A DNA stretch of 64,000 nucleotides, taken from NCBI RefSeq assembly GCF_001889305.1, contig NZ_CP013074.1:1178001-1242000 (forward strand), in the 5' to 3' direction. Origin of the DNA: Dehalococcoides mccartyi. Its GTDB lineage: Bacteria; Chloroflexota; Dehalococcoidia; Dehalococcoidales; Dehalococcoidaceae. Below are positions 9,568 through 19,323 of this stretch, in pieces (position 1 is the stretch's first letter; each line of letters starts with the position of its first letter). The notes under the pieces are model-generated. The model ran no database searches, had not been told where the DNA came from, and saw only the letters and a program-made list of their open reading frames with translations. Made by a program: the position numbers and the translations under genes.

Positions 9568-9828
9568 GTGGCAACGGTTTTTGAAAGAGTAAAAAAAGTT
9601 AGTGTTGAGCAGCTGGGCGCTGAAGAAAAAGATGTGGTGCTTACTGCCAGTTTTGCAGATGATTTGGGTGCAGATTCTCTGGACCAGGTAGAGCTTATTA
9701 TGGCGCTGGAGACCGAGTTTGGTACTCCTGAAAGCAAATTTGAAATACCTGATACTGATGCCGAAAAATTAAAAACGGTACAGGCTGTGGTGGACTATCT
9801 AAAGTCCAAAGGCATAAAAGACAACTAA
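9568..9828 (+). CDS. acpP: Acyl carrier protein
   Basis: 86-residue acidic four-helix carrier of the growing acyl chain. The phosphopantetheine attachment motif GADSLDQVE places the modified serine at residue 37, the usual position. The open frame extends to 9502 inside nusB, but the GTG at 9568 is the start: GGAG lies immediately upstream in the nusB stop region and the sequence then begins exactly where ACPs begin. Last gene of the operon. No clear terminator follows in the 254-base gap before the convergent radical SAM gene. Confidence 0.95.
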   Translation: MATVFERVKKVSVEQLGAEEKDVVLTASFADDLGADSLDQVELIMALETEFGTPESKFEIPDTDAEKLKTVQAVVDYLKSKGIKDN

Positions 9829-10082
9829 TAAAGCCTTTAAAGCCACAGAATTCAACCAGGTTTTAAACAAGCAGCTGAAATCCAGCCCGGGCATTTTATT
9901 GTCCTTTGAATCTGTTCGAATAAAATTTCAGATAGCAAGGCCGTTTGCCTAAAAAACAGCTAAACGGCATGGGTGATTTTTGTCCGAAAAAGAGAAAATC
10001 AAAAGGGGTAACCCTCTTAGCCATTCGGCCGGGTCTTCCCTTAATGCACTATTTACTGGCCAGATTTGGATTAAGACAACCC

Positions 10083-11594
10083 TCAGGCGGTATCCTGTCC
10101 GAATTTACACCCTGTATACCGCTCTACTACCTTTCGAAAGTGATAGCCGTAAATTGACAGGGTGATTGCCAGCGGAAAAGCCTTGGGGTTTTTTATCAGG
10201 GTAGAGCCCAACAACCGCCAGTAATACTTCCGACTGTTGTCTAAAATACCCAGATGCCATACAGACCGCATAAATGCCCTTAACCTCTGGGCTGATATCG
10301 GTTTTACCCTACCTTTTGGCTTGGGGTGATATCTGGATATAAGCACCGATACCCGCTGGTAATATTCGCGGGGAGCATATATGGCTGAAAGCACCCGGTT
10401 ATATCCGTTTATCAGCACTTCAGTCTTCATGCGGGGAACAAAGTTCAAGCTGCAATCCGTGTTATCTCCCCGGAAATCTTCCAGCAGCCGTTTCTCTTTT
10501 TTTAATCTGTTCCACAAACGGGTACCTCTGGGGGCATTTAAAAGACCTACCATGGCGGTCACAATACCGCTTTGCTGAATAAAATTTATCTGGGCACGGA
10601 ATATGGACACAGGGTCACTGTCAAAGCCCAGTATGAAACCGCCCTGAACCTGCATACCGGCTTTTTGGATTTTCTCAATTGAAACCAGCATATCCCTATT
10701 GGCATTCTGGTGTTTGGAACATTCCGCCAGACTTTCCGGATTGGGCGTTTCCACTCCCACAAATACAGTATCAAAGCCAGCTTCGCCCATCAGGTGAAGC
10801 AGTTCGTCATCATCTGCCAGATTAATAGAAACCTCAGTATTAAATGAAAATGGATAACCCTTTCTCTTCTGCCAGGCTACAACTGCCGGCAGTATATCAG
10901 CCTTTAGTTTATTCTTGTTGCCTATAAAGTTGTCGTCTACAAAGAAAACTCCGGAACGCCAACCGGATTTGTACAGGGCATTAAGTTCAGCCAAAACTTG
11001 AGTACGCCCTTTGGAACGGGGAATCCTGCCATTTAAAACTACAATATCACAAAACTCACAGTTGAACGGGCAGCCCCGCGAGTATTGAAGACTCATGGAA
11101 GAATACTCTTTTGCCTTGACCAGATTCCAGAGAGGGATAGGTGTACGGGTAAGGTCTGATTTCTCTTTTTCGGGGTAGACCGCCGCCGCTTTTCCTGCTT
11201 CCAAATCAGCCACAAAATCTGCCAGAGAGTTTTCCACCTCACCCAGCAGCAAGTGATCTATACCCTTGAGTGTTTCGGCCTCAGCCGTAAAGTAAGGCCC
11301 TCCGGCCACCACTTTTCTGCCAAGGGCATGGCAGCGGTTTATACATTCGTGGGCAGACTTTTGCTGAACAGCCATGGCACTTATAAAAACATAATCTGCC
11401 GCCAGAATATCTTTATCTGTCAGGTTTTCAATATTAAGGTCTATAAGCTTCTTCTGCCAGCTCTCCGGCAGCATAGCGGCCAGAGTCAAAAGACCCAAAG
11501 GCGGAAAAGAAGCCTTTTTAGAGACAAACTTTAAGGCGTGCTTGAAACTCCAGAATGTGTCAGGGTAACGGGGGTAGAGGAGCAGTATTTTCAT
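10083..11594 (-). CDS. B12-binding domain radical SAM protein
   Basis: 503-residue protein of the BchE/hopanoid-methylase-like superfamily. The N-terminal third resembles a cobalamin-binding Rossmann domain. It is followed by the radical SAM core with CxxxCxxC at Cys175, Cys179 and Cys182 (SRGCPFNCEFC) and a C-terminal region like DUF4070. The substrate is not predictable from sequence; related enzymes methylate unreactive carbons or rearrange rings. AGGAGA precedes the ATG. It lies downstream of mfd on the same strand (71 nt) but has its own leader. Dependence on corrinoid is interesting because Dehalococcoides must salvage cobamides. Confidence 0.85.
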   Translation of the reverse strand: MKILLLYPRYPDTFWSFKHALKFVSKKASFPPLGLLTLAAMLPESWQKKLIDLNIENLTDKDILAADYVFISAMAVQQKSAHECINRCHALGRKVVAGGPYFTAEAETLKGIDHLLLGEVENSLADFVADLEAGKAAAVYPEKEKSDLTRTPIPLWNLVKAKEYSSMSLQYSRGCPFNCEFCDIVVLNGRIPRSKGRTQVLAELNALYKSGWRSGVFFVDDNFIGNKNKLKADILPAVVAWQKRKGYPFSFNTEVSINLADDDELLHLMGEAGFDTVFVGVETPNPESLAECSKHQNANRDMLVSIEKIQKAGMQVQGGFILGFDSDPVSIFRAQINFIQQSGIVTAMVGLLNAPRGTRLWNRLKKEKRLLEDFRGDNTDCSLNFVPRMKTEVLINGYNRVLSAIYAPREYYQRVSVLISRYHPKPKGRVKPISAQRLRAFMRSVWHLGILDNSRKYYWRLLGSTLIKNPKAFPLAITLSIYGYHFRKVVERYTGCKFGQDTA

Positions 11595-11665
11595 CTGAAT
11601 CTCCTAGAGGAGGATATTTGAATATTTTGAATGATATCATAAATTTCATTCATTTAAAACCATAA

Positions 11666-14600
11666 CTACCCCAGCCGCCAGATAATCTCTTCTAACACTT
11701 CTTTCCAACTATCGCCAGTCTTTCTGAACTGGATAGCCACCTGATTACGCCCTGCCACCACTCCCGCTCTAAGCGGTTCAAGCAAAGCTTTATTTATTAT
11801 CAGCCCGCCCAGCATCCGCACTACTATCTGACTGCCTTCGGTTACGATAGTTTCCACGTGGGCTTTTTTAGCCAGCAAACGTAAACGGAATGAATATAGC
11901 AGATTTTCAAGTTCCTTTGGCATTACCCCGAACCGGTCTGTCAGTTCTTTTTCCTTTTCCAGAACGCCTGCCAGACTGGCCAGAGTTGATAATTGCTGGT
12001 AAATAGACAAACGTAAATCCAGATCCTGGATATAGTATTCGGGTATAAATGCGTCCAAGGGTAAATCCAGCTTGGGGGCAGGCATATTCTGGATGCGTAT
12101 TTCTTCTTTGGAAAGCCCGCTTCCGGCAGCTTTCAGTCCGGCTACTGCTTCTGACAGCATCTGAGTGTATAGGTTGAAACCGACCGAATTTATATAACCT
12201 GATTGTTTTACGCCAAGCAGTGTTCCCGCACCCCTTATTTCCAAATCTTTCATGGCAATACCATATCCTGCCCCAAGTTCAGCTGCTTCATAAATAGTTT
12301 TCAGGCGTTTTTCAGCATCACCGCTTAAGTGTTTTTCTTTGTCATACAGGAAATAGGCATATGCCAGCTGGGAGCTCCGCCCCACCCGCCCCCGCAGCTG
12401 GTAAAGCTGGGTAAGCCCAAAGCGGTCTGCCCTGTTTATAATCAGAGTATTGGCATTCGGCACATCCACTCCGGATTCTATAATAGTAGTACATACCAGC
12501 ACGTCCAGTTCATGCCGCACAAAATCAGCCATTACGGCGGCTAGCTTATCTTCAGCCATCTGCCCGTGCCCGATACCTATACGGGCTTCGGGGACAAGCT
12601 TCTGAATACGCTCTGCAAGTAAATTTATGCCCATTACCCGGTTACTCACGAAAAATACCTGCCCGTTCCTTTCCATCTCCCGCAATATAGCTTCACGTAT
12701 CAGCCGTTCATCAAAAGCAGCTACTACGGTTTTAATAGGCAGGCGTTCACCGGGCGGAGTTTCTATAACACTCATATCCCTTACCCCAACCATAGACATA
12801 TGCAAAGTACGGGGAATGGGTGTTGCACTAAGGGTAAGCACATCTACTTGGGCACGCAGTTTCTTGAAAAATTCCTTGTGCGCTACCCCGAAGCGTTGCT
12901 CTTCGTCTATAATTACCAGTCCCAAATCTTTAAACTTTATATCTGCCTGAAGCAGGCGGTGAGTACCTATGCAGATATCCACTTCGCCTTTTTCCATATT
13001 TTCAACCACTTCTTTCTGTTCGGACTGGCTGCGAAAACGGCTAAGCACCTCTACTTTGACCGGAAAAGTAGCCAGCCGCTCACGGAAAGTAGTGTAATGC
13101 TGCTGGGCAAGCACTGTAGTAGGTACCAACACTGCCACCTGCTTGCCGTCCATGACCGCCTTGAAAGCTGCCCGTATAGCTACTTCTGTTTTACCGTAGC
13201 CAACGTCCCCCAGTATAAGCCTGTCCATAGGGCGGGTTTTTTCCATATCTTCTTTGATATCGCACAGAGCTTTCAGCTGGTCAGGAGTTTCCACATACGG
13301 AAATGATGCCTCCATTTCTTGCTGCCAGACAGTATCTGACGAAAATGCATAGCCATTTGCCAACTCGCGTTTGGCATAGATATCAAGGAGTTCGCGGGCG
13401 GTTTCCTCCGCGGATTCACTGGCCTTTTCTTTTGCCCTTTGCCATTCCTGAGTACCCAAGCGGTGCAAAGACGGCGGTTCATCTCCGCTGCCTATAAAAC
13501 GGTTTACTCTGTCCATTTGATCTGTCGGCACATAAAGTTTGTCACCGCCGGCATACTGGAGTATCAGGTACTCTTTATCCATACCATCACGGTTCATATG
13601 GCTGACCCCGCTGAACAAAGCCACACCATGGTCTATATGCACCACAAATTCACCCGGTTTTATATCCAGCACCACACCCTTACGGGCAGACGGACGCTTG
13701 GAAGGCAGACGCCGCTGTTTTACAAAGCCGAAAAGTTCGGCATCCGTGAGAATATGCAAGTTACCGCTTAAACTCCAGCCGGAACCCAATATCCCTTGAA
13801 CCAAACTGAGACTGGCAGGCGGAGGGGGGGTTAATACATCTGTCTGGACAACCGCCAAAATACTGCGCTCTTTTAAAAGCTCAGCTAGACGGGCGGCCTG
13901 ATGACTGACAATAACCACTCTGCCAGTGTGCCCTTTTAGTTCCGGCAATTTTTCATACAAAGCGGATAAACGCCCTACATAATTATCCGGGGAAGTAAAA
14001 TCCAGCTTTAAAGACTCACTCTCCCGCCCGAAGGAGGCCATAATAAGCCGTTTTCTGGTTTTCAGCATGGCGGATATCTCTGCCCAGTTAAAATACGGAC
14101 GGGGATAGACGGAAGGAAGTTCACCATGTGACAGACGATCAGAGCGCAGTTCTTCGGCTTCTTTATCCAGATGAAAAGCTGCCTGCTCTATGGAGGCAGG
14201 TTCATCCAGCACTACCAGAGCATCTGACGGAAGGTAATCAAGTATGCTTGAGGTATTAAAAAGAGGAGCGAAAAATTCGGGGTATTCGGGTTTCAGGCCC
14301 TCGTTAAGATGGTTTATATCTGCTGACAGAGTACGGCTGAATTCGGGATTTAGATTATCTGTGAGCAAAATATCCAGCCGGTTATTAATGTCCTTACGGG
14401 TCAGCTGCCCCAGATGAAAAAGCTCACTTGCGGGGCTTATAGTAAGCTCATTTACCGCTTTTCCCGAACGCTGGCTCTTGGGATCAAAATTACGCAGACT
14501 TTCCAGAGTATTACCGAAAAATTCCAATCTTACCGGATTATCTTCGGTATGAGGAAAAATATCCAACATGCCGCCCCGATGGGAATATGTACCCGGTATC

Positions 14601-15130
14601 TCCACTATGCTTTCCTGGCGGTATCCCAACTGCTGAAAACGGCTGATTAGGTCCTGGGGTTCTATTTCCAACCCGGCCCAGACTTGTATAAAAGATTGTT
14701 TAAATATTTCCGGAGAAACGTACCGCTGCAGCAAAGCCGGCACAGCCGTAACTATTATCCGTGAATCTCCGCTGCGGATATACCCGCCCAGAATGCCTGC
14801 CAGCCGCATCTTTTCCAGTGAAGAATTACGGTCAGAAACAGCCCGCTGATAAGGCAGCAGACTGGGGTCAGGCAGAAAACCCGGCTCCTCTCCTGTATAA
14901 GCAGCTATCTGCTCCAAAAGTTCCCTTGCCCGCTCCGGCTGCGAGGTAATAACCAGCATGGGGCATTTTAGCCTGCGGTATACGGATGCCAGACTAAACC
15001 CCCGCCCCGCATCTAAAACCGAAATGTCAGCTTCACCCCTATCCAGAGCTTGAAATAGGCTGTCAAATGACGGGCTTTGGTCTATAAGAGGCAACAAACC
15101 GCTAAGATTCAATATCTTCTCCAAACACAT
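11666..15130 (-). CDS. mfd: Transcription-repair coupling factor
   Basis: Recognises RNA polymerase stalled at lesions, removes it and recruits UvrA. At 1154 residues it is full length. Seen in order: the UvrB-homology N-terminal module, the RNA polymerase-interacting domain with GEFVVHIDHGVA, the RecG-like helicase with Walker A GDVGYGKT near residue 640 and DEEQRFG near 741, the LRGRVGRS motif, and the C-terminal D7 domain. Weak ribosome site. It is divergent from proB. Confidence 0.96.
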   Translation of the reverse strand: MCLEKILNLSGLLPLIDQSPSFDSLFQALDRGEADISVLDAGRGFSLASVYRRLKCPMLVITSQPERARELLEQIAAYTGEEPGFLPDPSLLPYQRAVSDRNSSLEKMRLAGILGGYIRSGDSRIIVTAVPALLQRYVSPEIFKQSFIQVWAGLEIEPQDLISRFQQLGYRQESIVEIPGTYSHRGGMLDIFPHTEDNPVRLEFFGNTLESLRNFDPKSQRSGKAVNELTISPASELFHLGQLTRKDINNRLDILLTDNLNPEFSRTLSADINHLNEGLKPEYPEFFAPLFNTSSILDYLPSDALVVLDEPASIEQAAFHLDKEAEELRSDRLSHGELPSVYPRPYFNWAEISAMLKTRKRLIMASFGRESESLKLDFTSPDNYVGRLSALYEKLPELKGHTGRVVIVSHQAARLAELLKERSILAVVQTDVLTPPPPASLSLVQGILGSGWSLSGNLHILTDAELFGFVKQRRLPSKRPSARKGVVLDIKPGEFVVHIDHGVALFSGVSHMNRDGMDKEYLILQYAGGDKLYVPTDQMDRVNRFIGSGDEPPSLHRLGTQEWQRAKEKASESAEETARELLDIYAKRELANGYAFSSDTVWQQEMEASFPYVETPDQLKALCDIKEDMEKTRPMDRLILGDVGYGKTEVAIRAAFKAVMDGKQVAVLVPTTVLAQQHYTTFRERLATFPVKVEVLSRFRSQSEQKEVVENMEKGEVDICIGTHRLLQADIKFKDLGLVIIDEEQRFGVAHKEFFKKLRAQVDVLTLSATPIPRTLHMSMVGVRDMSVIETPPGERLPIKTVVAAFDERLIREAILREMERNGQVFFVSNRVMGINLLAERIQKLVPEARIGIGHGQMAEDKLAAVMADFVRHELDVLVCTTIIESGVDVPNANTLIINRADRFGLTQLYQLRGRVGRSSQLAYAYFLYDKEKHLSGDAEKRLKTIYEAAELGAGYGIAMKDLEIRGAGTLLGVKQSGYINSVGFNLYTQMLSEAVAGLKAAGSGLSKEEIRIQNMPAPKLDLPLDAFIPEYYIQDLDLRLSIYQQLSTLASLAGVLEKEKELTDRFGVMPKELENLLYSFRLRLLAKKAHVETIVTEGSQIVVRMLGGLIINKALLEPLRAGVVAGRNQVAIQFRKTGDSWKEVLEEIIWRLG

Positions 15131-15222
15131 TTAGGGGCTTACCGTTAGAGGTAGCCCCGCTTGAAAATTGTATCACCGAAAGACCCCGCCCTCAAGTCAA
15201 ACACAATATATACGGCCAATCC

Positions 15223-15251
15223 TTGTTCTGGCATAACTTGCTTGCTATAAT
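15223..15251 (+). promoter_or_regulatory. proB promoter; predicted near-leaderless transcript
   Basis: TTGTTC and TATAAT lie 17 bp apart. The -10 box ends 9 nt before the proB ATG, so a start point about 7 nt downstream would leave 2-3 nt of leader. No ribosome site is present, which agrees. Confidence 0.65.
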
Positions 15252-15260
15252 GACTTATTT

Positions 15261-16382
15261 ATGAACGGAAATTGTTATAAACGGGTTGTAATAAAACTAG
15301 GCACCAGTCTGCTCACCGGCGGTACAGGCAAACTTGACCATGAGCGCATGGCAGATTTATGCCGTCAGATAGCCGAACTGACCCGCCTTGGTACTGAGAT
15401 AATCATAGTTTCTTCAGGGGCAATTGCCGCCGGACGCTCTAAAATGGGGCTTAGGCATATCCCGAAAGATGTTCCTTTTAAACAGGTGCTGGCAGCTATA
15501 GGGCAGAGCCAGCTTATGAATTATTATGACCAGCTTTTCAGTCCTTACGGTCTGACAATTGCCCAGGGTCTGCTGACCAAGAATGACCTGTCTGACCGTT
15601 CCGGTTACCTGAATGCCAGAAATACCCTGCTGGCCCTGATGGAGCTGGGAGTGATAACTATTGTCAATGAAAATGACGTGGTGGCGGTAGATGAAATCCA
15701 GCAGGCCAAATTCGGGGATAATGATAATCTGTCTGCCATGGTAGCCAACCTGATAGAGGCAGATTTGCTCCTCATACTGACTAATATCCGCGGACTTTAT
15801 ACCGCCGACCCCACCCTTCACCCGGATGCCACCCTGATAACCGAGGTCAAAGAGATAACCGAAGATCTGGAACACCTTGCCGCCGGAAGTTCCAACAAGC
15901 TGGGTACGGGCGGAATGGTGACCAAACTGGAAGCGGCCAGACTGGCCACATCTTCTGGGGTAAACGTCATCATAGCGGACGGACATATACCGGATATTAT
16001 CCTTAAACTGGCAAACGGAGAAACTGAAGGCACCCGTTTTATACCCACGTTGCACAAACCGGGCAGCCGTCAGCGCTGGATGATGAGCGGACTTTGCACC
16101 CGCGGCAGTATCTGCATAGATGACGGAGCAGCCAAAGCTTTACGGGAAAACCAGAAAAGTCTGCTTGCTGCCGGGGTACAACAGGCTGAGGGTAAATTCG
16201 GGCGGGGGGATATTGTAAAACTGAATGACAGCCGCGGCAAACGGCTGGGTTATGGCATAACCAACTATTCTTCAGATGATATTGCCAAAATCAAAGGCTT
16301 ACACACGAACGAGATAAATGCTGTTCTGGAGGGTAACCAAGGCCCTGAAATAATTCATCGCAATAACCTGGTGGTAATTTAA
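15261..16382 (+). CDS. proB: Glutamate 5-kinase with PUA domain
   Basis: First step of proline synthesis: phosphorylates glutamate to gamma-glutamyl phosphate, which ProA (20200-21474) reduces. Seen: the amino-acid kinase N-terminal [11 protein letters not shown], the NENDVVAV motif, the FGDNDNLSA segment and a C-terminal PUA RNA-binding-like domain from about 280. 373 residues, normal. proB and proA are about 3.8 kb apart here, separated by genes on the opposite strand, rather than forming a proBA operon. Confidence 0.95.
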   Translation: MNGNCYKRVVIKLGTSLLTGGTGKLDHERMADLCRQIAELTRLGTEIIIVSSGAIAAGRSKMGLRHIPKDVPFKQVLAAIGQSQLMNYYDQLFSPYGLTIAQGLLTKNDLSDRSGYLNARNTLLALMELGVITIVNENDVVAVDEIQQAKFGDNDNLSAMVANLIEADLLLILTNIRGLYTADPTLHPDATLITEVKEITEDLEHLAAGSSNKLGTGGMVTKLEAARLATSSGVNVIIADGHIPDIILKLANGETEGTRFIPTLHKPGSRQRWMMSGLCTRGSICIDDGAAKALRENQKSLLAAGVQQAEGKFGRGDIVKLNDSRGKRLGYGITNYSSDDIAKIKGLHTNEINAVLEGNQGPEIIHRNNLVVI

Positions 16383-16393
16383 CGGAGGTAGTC

Positions 16394-16660
16394 ATGGCAC
16401 TGGGCAATATATACCTGGGAGACCAACTGATAGGGCAAGTGGAATATACCCTTCAGGATAATTCCGATTCCCGCTGGTGGGGCGAACTGGTCTTCACCGA
16501 ATACCACAAGGTAGCTGATGGCGGCGGTTATTCTATCCTCACCGAAGATGGAAAACAAGGGCGCTGCACCCTTAAAAAGAAATTGAACAAGGCCGTTTAC
16601 GGTATGCCTTCACGCCATTTTTATCTCTTCCAGGGCATGAGCCCGCTTAAAACCCCGTGA
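16394..16660 (+). CDS. Small protein of unknown function, WWGE-type (first of pair)
   Basis: 88 residues, mostly predicted beta strand, with 'IYLGDQLIG', a central RWWGEL motif and 'LTEDGKQGRC'. No known family recognised. It resembles its downstream neighbour across the whole length (IYL, WWGE, EDGR/K-x-G), so the two are tandem paralogs. ACGGAGG precedes the ATG by 5 nt. It follows proB by 11 nt, so it is probably in the same operon. Confidence 0.75.
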   Translation: MALGNIYLGDQLIGQVEYTLQDNSDSRWWGELVFTEYHKVADGGGYSILTEDGKQGRCTLKKKLNKAVYGMPSRHFYLFQGMSPLKTP

Positions 16661-16983
16661 GCATTAAATACTCCAGCGGACTAGGCCATATCTACCTCAA
16701 AGATGTAGATAAACCGCTGGCTGACGTCCAGTATAACCTCATGGAAACCAATTCCAGCCAGTATACATCCGCCAAGTGGTGGGGAGAGATAACATCTGCC
16801 AAAGAGCTAAAACCGTCTGAATATATTTTTGAAACTGAAGACGGACGGAAAGGCAGCGTGGTAATCAGCCTGACTAACCCGCCTGGGCGAAAACTCCCCA
16901 AGTACCGTTATCTGGTTAACGGAAGGGGTTCACTAGGAAATTTGCGTAGCAAACACGGCATAAAAAAGCCCGGCACGCCTTAG
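16657..16983 (+). CDS. Small protein of unknown function, WWGE-type (second of pair)
   Basis: 108 residues and a paralog of the preceding protein: 'HIYLKDV', KWWGEI and 'ETEDGRKGSV' align with the same motifs. The GTG start overlaps the upstream TGA (GTGA), a typical translational-coupling arrangement, so the two proteins may be made in fixed ratio and could interact. The C-terminal tail is basic. The stem of the operon terminator begins inside the last codons. Confidence 0.75.
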   Translation: MSIKYSSGLGHIYLKDVDKPLADVQYNLMETNSSQYTSAKWWGEITSAKELKPSEYIFETEDGRKGSVVISLTNPPGRKLPKYRYLVNGRGSLGNLRSKHGIKKPGTP

Positions 16984-17005
16984 AAGCAACACCGGGCTTT
17001 TTATT
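16967..17005 (+). terminator. Terminator of the proB operon
   Basis: AGCCCGG pairs with CCGGGCT, followed by TTTTTATT. The left arm lies within the coding end of the preceding gene, upstream of its TAG stop. Confidence 0.75.
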
Positions 17006-17022
17006 AACCTGTTATTTATAAA

Positions 17023-18207
17023 CTAAATGTAATAAAAGTTTGACGGACGTTCATCCAGTGTTATTGTGATAGTCCGCTCAACGCCATTCCGCTCAGTTAC
17101 AAGAACCACTGTATCTCCGGCATTCATCCTCCAGAGAAAACGAAGCAGGTCTGAGAAAGATGTTACAGCCTGCCCGTTAAACTGGTAAATAACATCTCCG
17201 TCCCTCAAACCGGCAAGGGCAGCTACACTGCCGGACTCAACATCCAGTACCTCAACCCCGGTTGAGGCTTCAGCACCGGGGAAACCGGGGATATCATCAT
17301 AATAGTCGTCAATATCTATACCCAGATAGGGGTGATGATAACTGCCGTCTGCTAACAGGCTTTCATAAATATGCTTGGCTGTAGCCATATTTATTGCAAA
17401 ACCCATATTCTGAGCATCCAGAATACCGGCACTGTTTATACCGATAATTTGCCCCTGAAGGTTTATCATAGGGCCACCGGAGTTACCCGGATTTATAGCC
17501 GCATCTGTCTGGATTACATCAAAATAAGGCGTCCCGTCTATGAAAAACCAATTTTCCAGATTACTTACGATACCGGCGGTTACCGTCATGCCGCCATCAG
17601 TTGGGGATATGCCCAAGGGATAACCCAAAGCCACCACAGTATCACCCACTTTAAGGGTGGCAGGGTCACCGAAAGATGCCGCCTGTAGACCGTCTGCATC
17701 TATTTTAACTACGGCTACATCCATAAAATCATCAGTCCAGAAATCTTCGGCATTATAAACCTGTTTATTGGGTAAAATCACCGTCACGTGGGTGGCATTT
17801 TCCACTACGTGGCGATTGGTAAGTATATAGCCGCGGCTGTCCATGATAGTCCCCGAACCGGAAACAGTACCTCTTTCACCGGTAGACGGGTCATAATAAT
17901 CTACCTCTATATACACCACCGAAGCCATTACCGAAGCAATAGCATCCACCTGAGCTGTAGAAAGTTTCAAAAGTTCGGCAACTTGCCCATCCAGAGTAGC
18001 CAGATGTCCGTTTACTGTTGTCAGCTGGCTTTTAAGCGAATTTATATCAGCCCCGGCTTGGCTAAGCTGGCTTTGCATAGATGAGATTTGCCCCTGGGCT
18101 GTTTCAAGTTGGTCTTTCTGGTCAAGCAGAAGCACCGTGTTAAACGCACTTACCCCTACCAGTACCAGGCTAAGTAATACTCCTATCCATTTCTGGGCGG
18201 TAGTCAT
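17023..18207 (-). CDS. Membrane-anchored HtrA/DegP-like serine protease with PDZ domain
   Basis: 394 residues. An N-terminal transmembrane anchor (about 8-28) is followed by a coiled-coil-like stretch rich in Gln and Leu (30-85). The trypsin-like domain carries the catalytic triad His133 (TNRHVVENA), Asp163 (MDVAVVKID) and Ser243 (NPGNSGGPM). One C-terminal PDZ domain spans about 300-385. This architecture is typical of extracytoplasmic quality-control proteases. It lies 81 nt downstream of a second, PDZ-less paralog on the same strand; it has AGGAGG before the ATG. Confidence 0.92.
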   Translation of the reverse strand: MTTAQKWIGVLLSLVLVGVSAFNTVLLLDQKDQLETAQGQISSMQSQLSQAGADINSLKSQLTTVNGHLATLDGQVAELLKLSTAQVDAIASVMASVVYIEVDYYDPSTGERGTVSGSGTIMDSRGYILTNRHVVENATHVTVILPNKQVYNAEDFWTDDFMDVAVVKIDADGLQAASFGDPATLKVGDTVVALGYPLGISPTDGGMTVTAGIVSNLENWFFIDGTPYFDVIQTDAAINPGNSGGPMINLQGQIIGINSAGILDAQNMGFAINMATAKHIYESLLADGSYHHPYLGIDIDDYYDDIPGFPGAEASTGVEVLDVESGSVAALAGLRDGDVIYQFNGQAVTSFSDLLRFLWRMNAGDTVVLVTERNGVERTITITLDERPSNFYYI

Positions 18208-18288
18208 ACCTAATCCTCCTTTAGATTATCAACATCTAATAATACCCTCTTTGGGCATATTGGGAAAGGGAAGCACAGCTATATTTTT

Positions 18289-19137
18289 TCAACCCGGCAG
18301 ATACAGGGCAAGAAAACTGAGAATATCATCTACCGGTATAACCAGATTTATATCTTCTATATCCTCACCATAAGGTACTATCCCGGCAGAGGGTATACCT
18401 ATCATAAGCCCAGCCATATTCACCATGCAACCTCCGGAATTGCCGGGGTTTATGGCGGCATCTGTTTGCACATACAGATAACCTTCATAGGTACGCATAG
18501 CCGAAACTATACCCTTGGTAAATGTGGCCGGACCAGTAAGGTCAGTCCCCAGAGGAAACCCGGCTGCCACCACATCCATGCCCACTTTTATATCTGCCAT
18601 GGTTGCCAGAGTAACGGCAGGGAATTCCTGCCCGCCGGTAGCACTCATCCGCAGCAAAGCTATATCCCGGCCCACGTCACTGCCTACCACACTGGCTGAG
18701 TATATAGCCCCTTCCATCAGGGTTACCCTGATAGTAGTTGCCCCTTCAATAACATGGTAATTGGTCAGTATAAAGCCCCGTTTATCAATAATAGTGCCGG
18801 AACCGGAAGCACTGAAATTGCGCCCGCTCACGTCTACCCGCACTATTGACGGTTCAATCAGGCTGACCAAATCCGCAACCGCACACTCATGGCAGGTAAG
18901 GTCTGTATTTACCTGCTGAAGCTGGCTTTGCAGGTCAGAGAAATCCTGCTGCAGGCTGGAAATATCTCCGCCCAGGCTGTTTAGTGAAGCCAGGCTCTGG
19001 GTCAAAGAATTTATTTGGGTTTCAGCCTGGCTAAGCTGGTCTGATTTTTGAAAAAGCATCAGGGTATTAAACCCGGTAACCACCACCAGAAGGGCAATAA
19101 CTGAAATACTTACCCAACGAAATCTGGCACTTTCCAC
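18289..19137 (-). CDS. Membrane-anchored trypsin-like serine protease without PDZ domain
   Basis: 282 residues. An N-terminal anchor (about 10-30), a coiled-coil-like linker (35-80) and a trypsin-like domain with His128 (TNYHVIEGA), Asp158 (RDIALLRM) and Ser234 (NPGNSGGCM). It ends directly after the protease fold, with no PDZ domain. A pair of cysteines (TCHEC, about 81-85) follows the linker. It is paralogous to the downstream protease, and the pair may form a small extracytoplasmic protease cluster. GGAGG precedes the ATG. Confidence 0.88.
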   Translation of the reverse strand: MESARFRWVSISVIALLVVVTGFNTLMLFQKSDQLSQAETQINSLTQSLASLNSLGGDISSLQQDFSDLQSQLQQVNTDLTCHECAVADLVSLIEPSIVRVDVSGRNFSASGSGTIIDKRGFILTNYHVIEGATTIRVTLMEGAIYSASVVGSDVGRDIALLRMSATGGQEFPAVTLATMADIKVGMDVVAAGFPLGTDLTGPATFTKGIVSAMRTYEGYLYVQTDAAINPGNSGGCMVNMAGLMIGIPSAGIVPYGEDIEDINLVIPVDDILSFLALYLPG

Positions 19138-19262
19138 AGCTGCCTCCGTTAATATAAATTCAAACCGGATACTCTATAATAACTCTTTCAAAACCAGAAA
19201 TGGGAACCAACCGTAAAATATTTCCACCAAGCAGTCCAGCCCCGTTAAAATACACTCCTTTA

Positions 19263-19300
19263 AAAATCACAGGGGATAAAGACTAATCTTCATCCCCTGG
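19263..19300 (-). terminator. Terminator of the MerR gene
   Basis: Read on the minus strand, CAGGGGAT and ATCCCCTG form a stem, extended by a short inner AAGA/TCTT helix, followed by a T-rich run. Confidence 0.65.
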
Positions 19301-19323
19301 TTTTCCATCATATCCCTATGGTA

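Noticed and set aside
9960-10060. Riboswitch-like hairpins after acpP (GCCGTTT/AAACGGC and GATTTT/AAAATC)
   Set aside because: No known riboswitch core is visible and no gene follows on the plus strand; the stems may be chance.
9945-10165. Two short plus-strand frames after acpP (70 and 61 codons)
   Set aside because: They run into the antisense of the radical SAM gene 3' end and have no ribosome site or recognisable protein.
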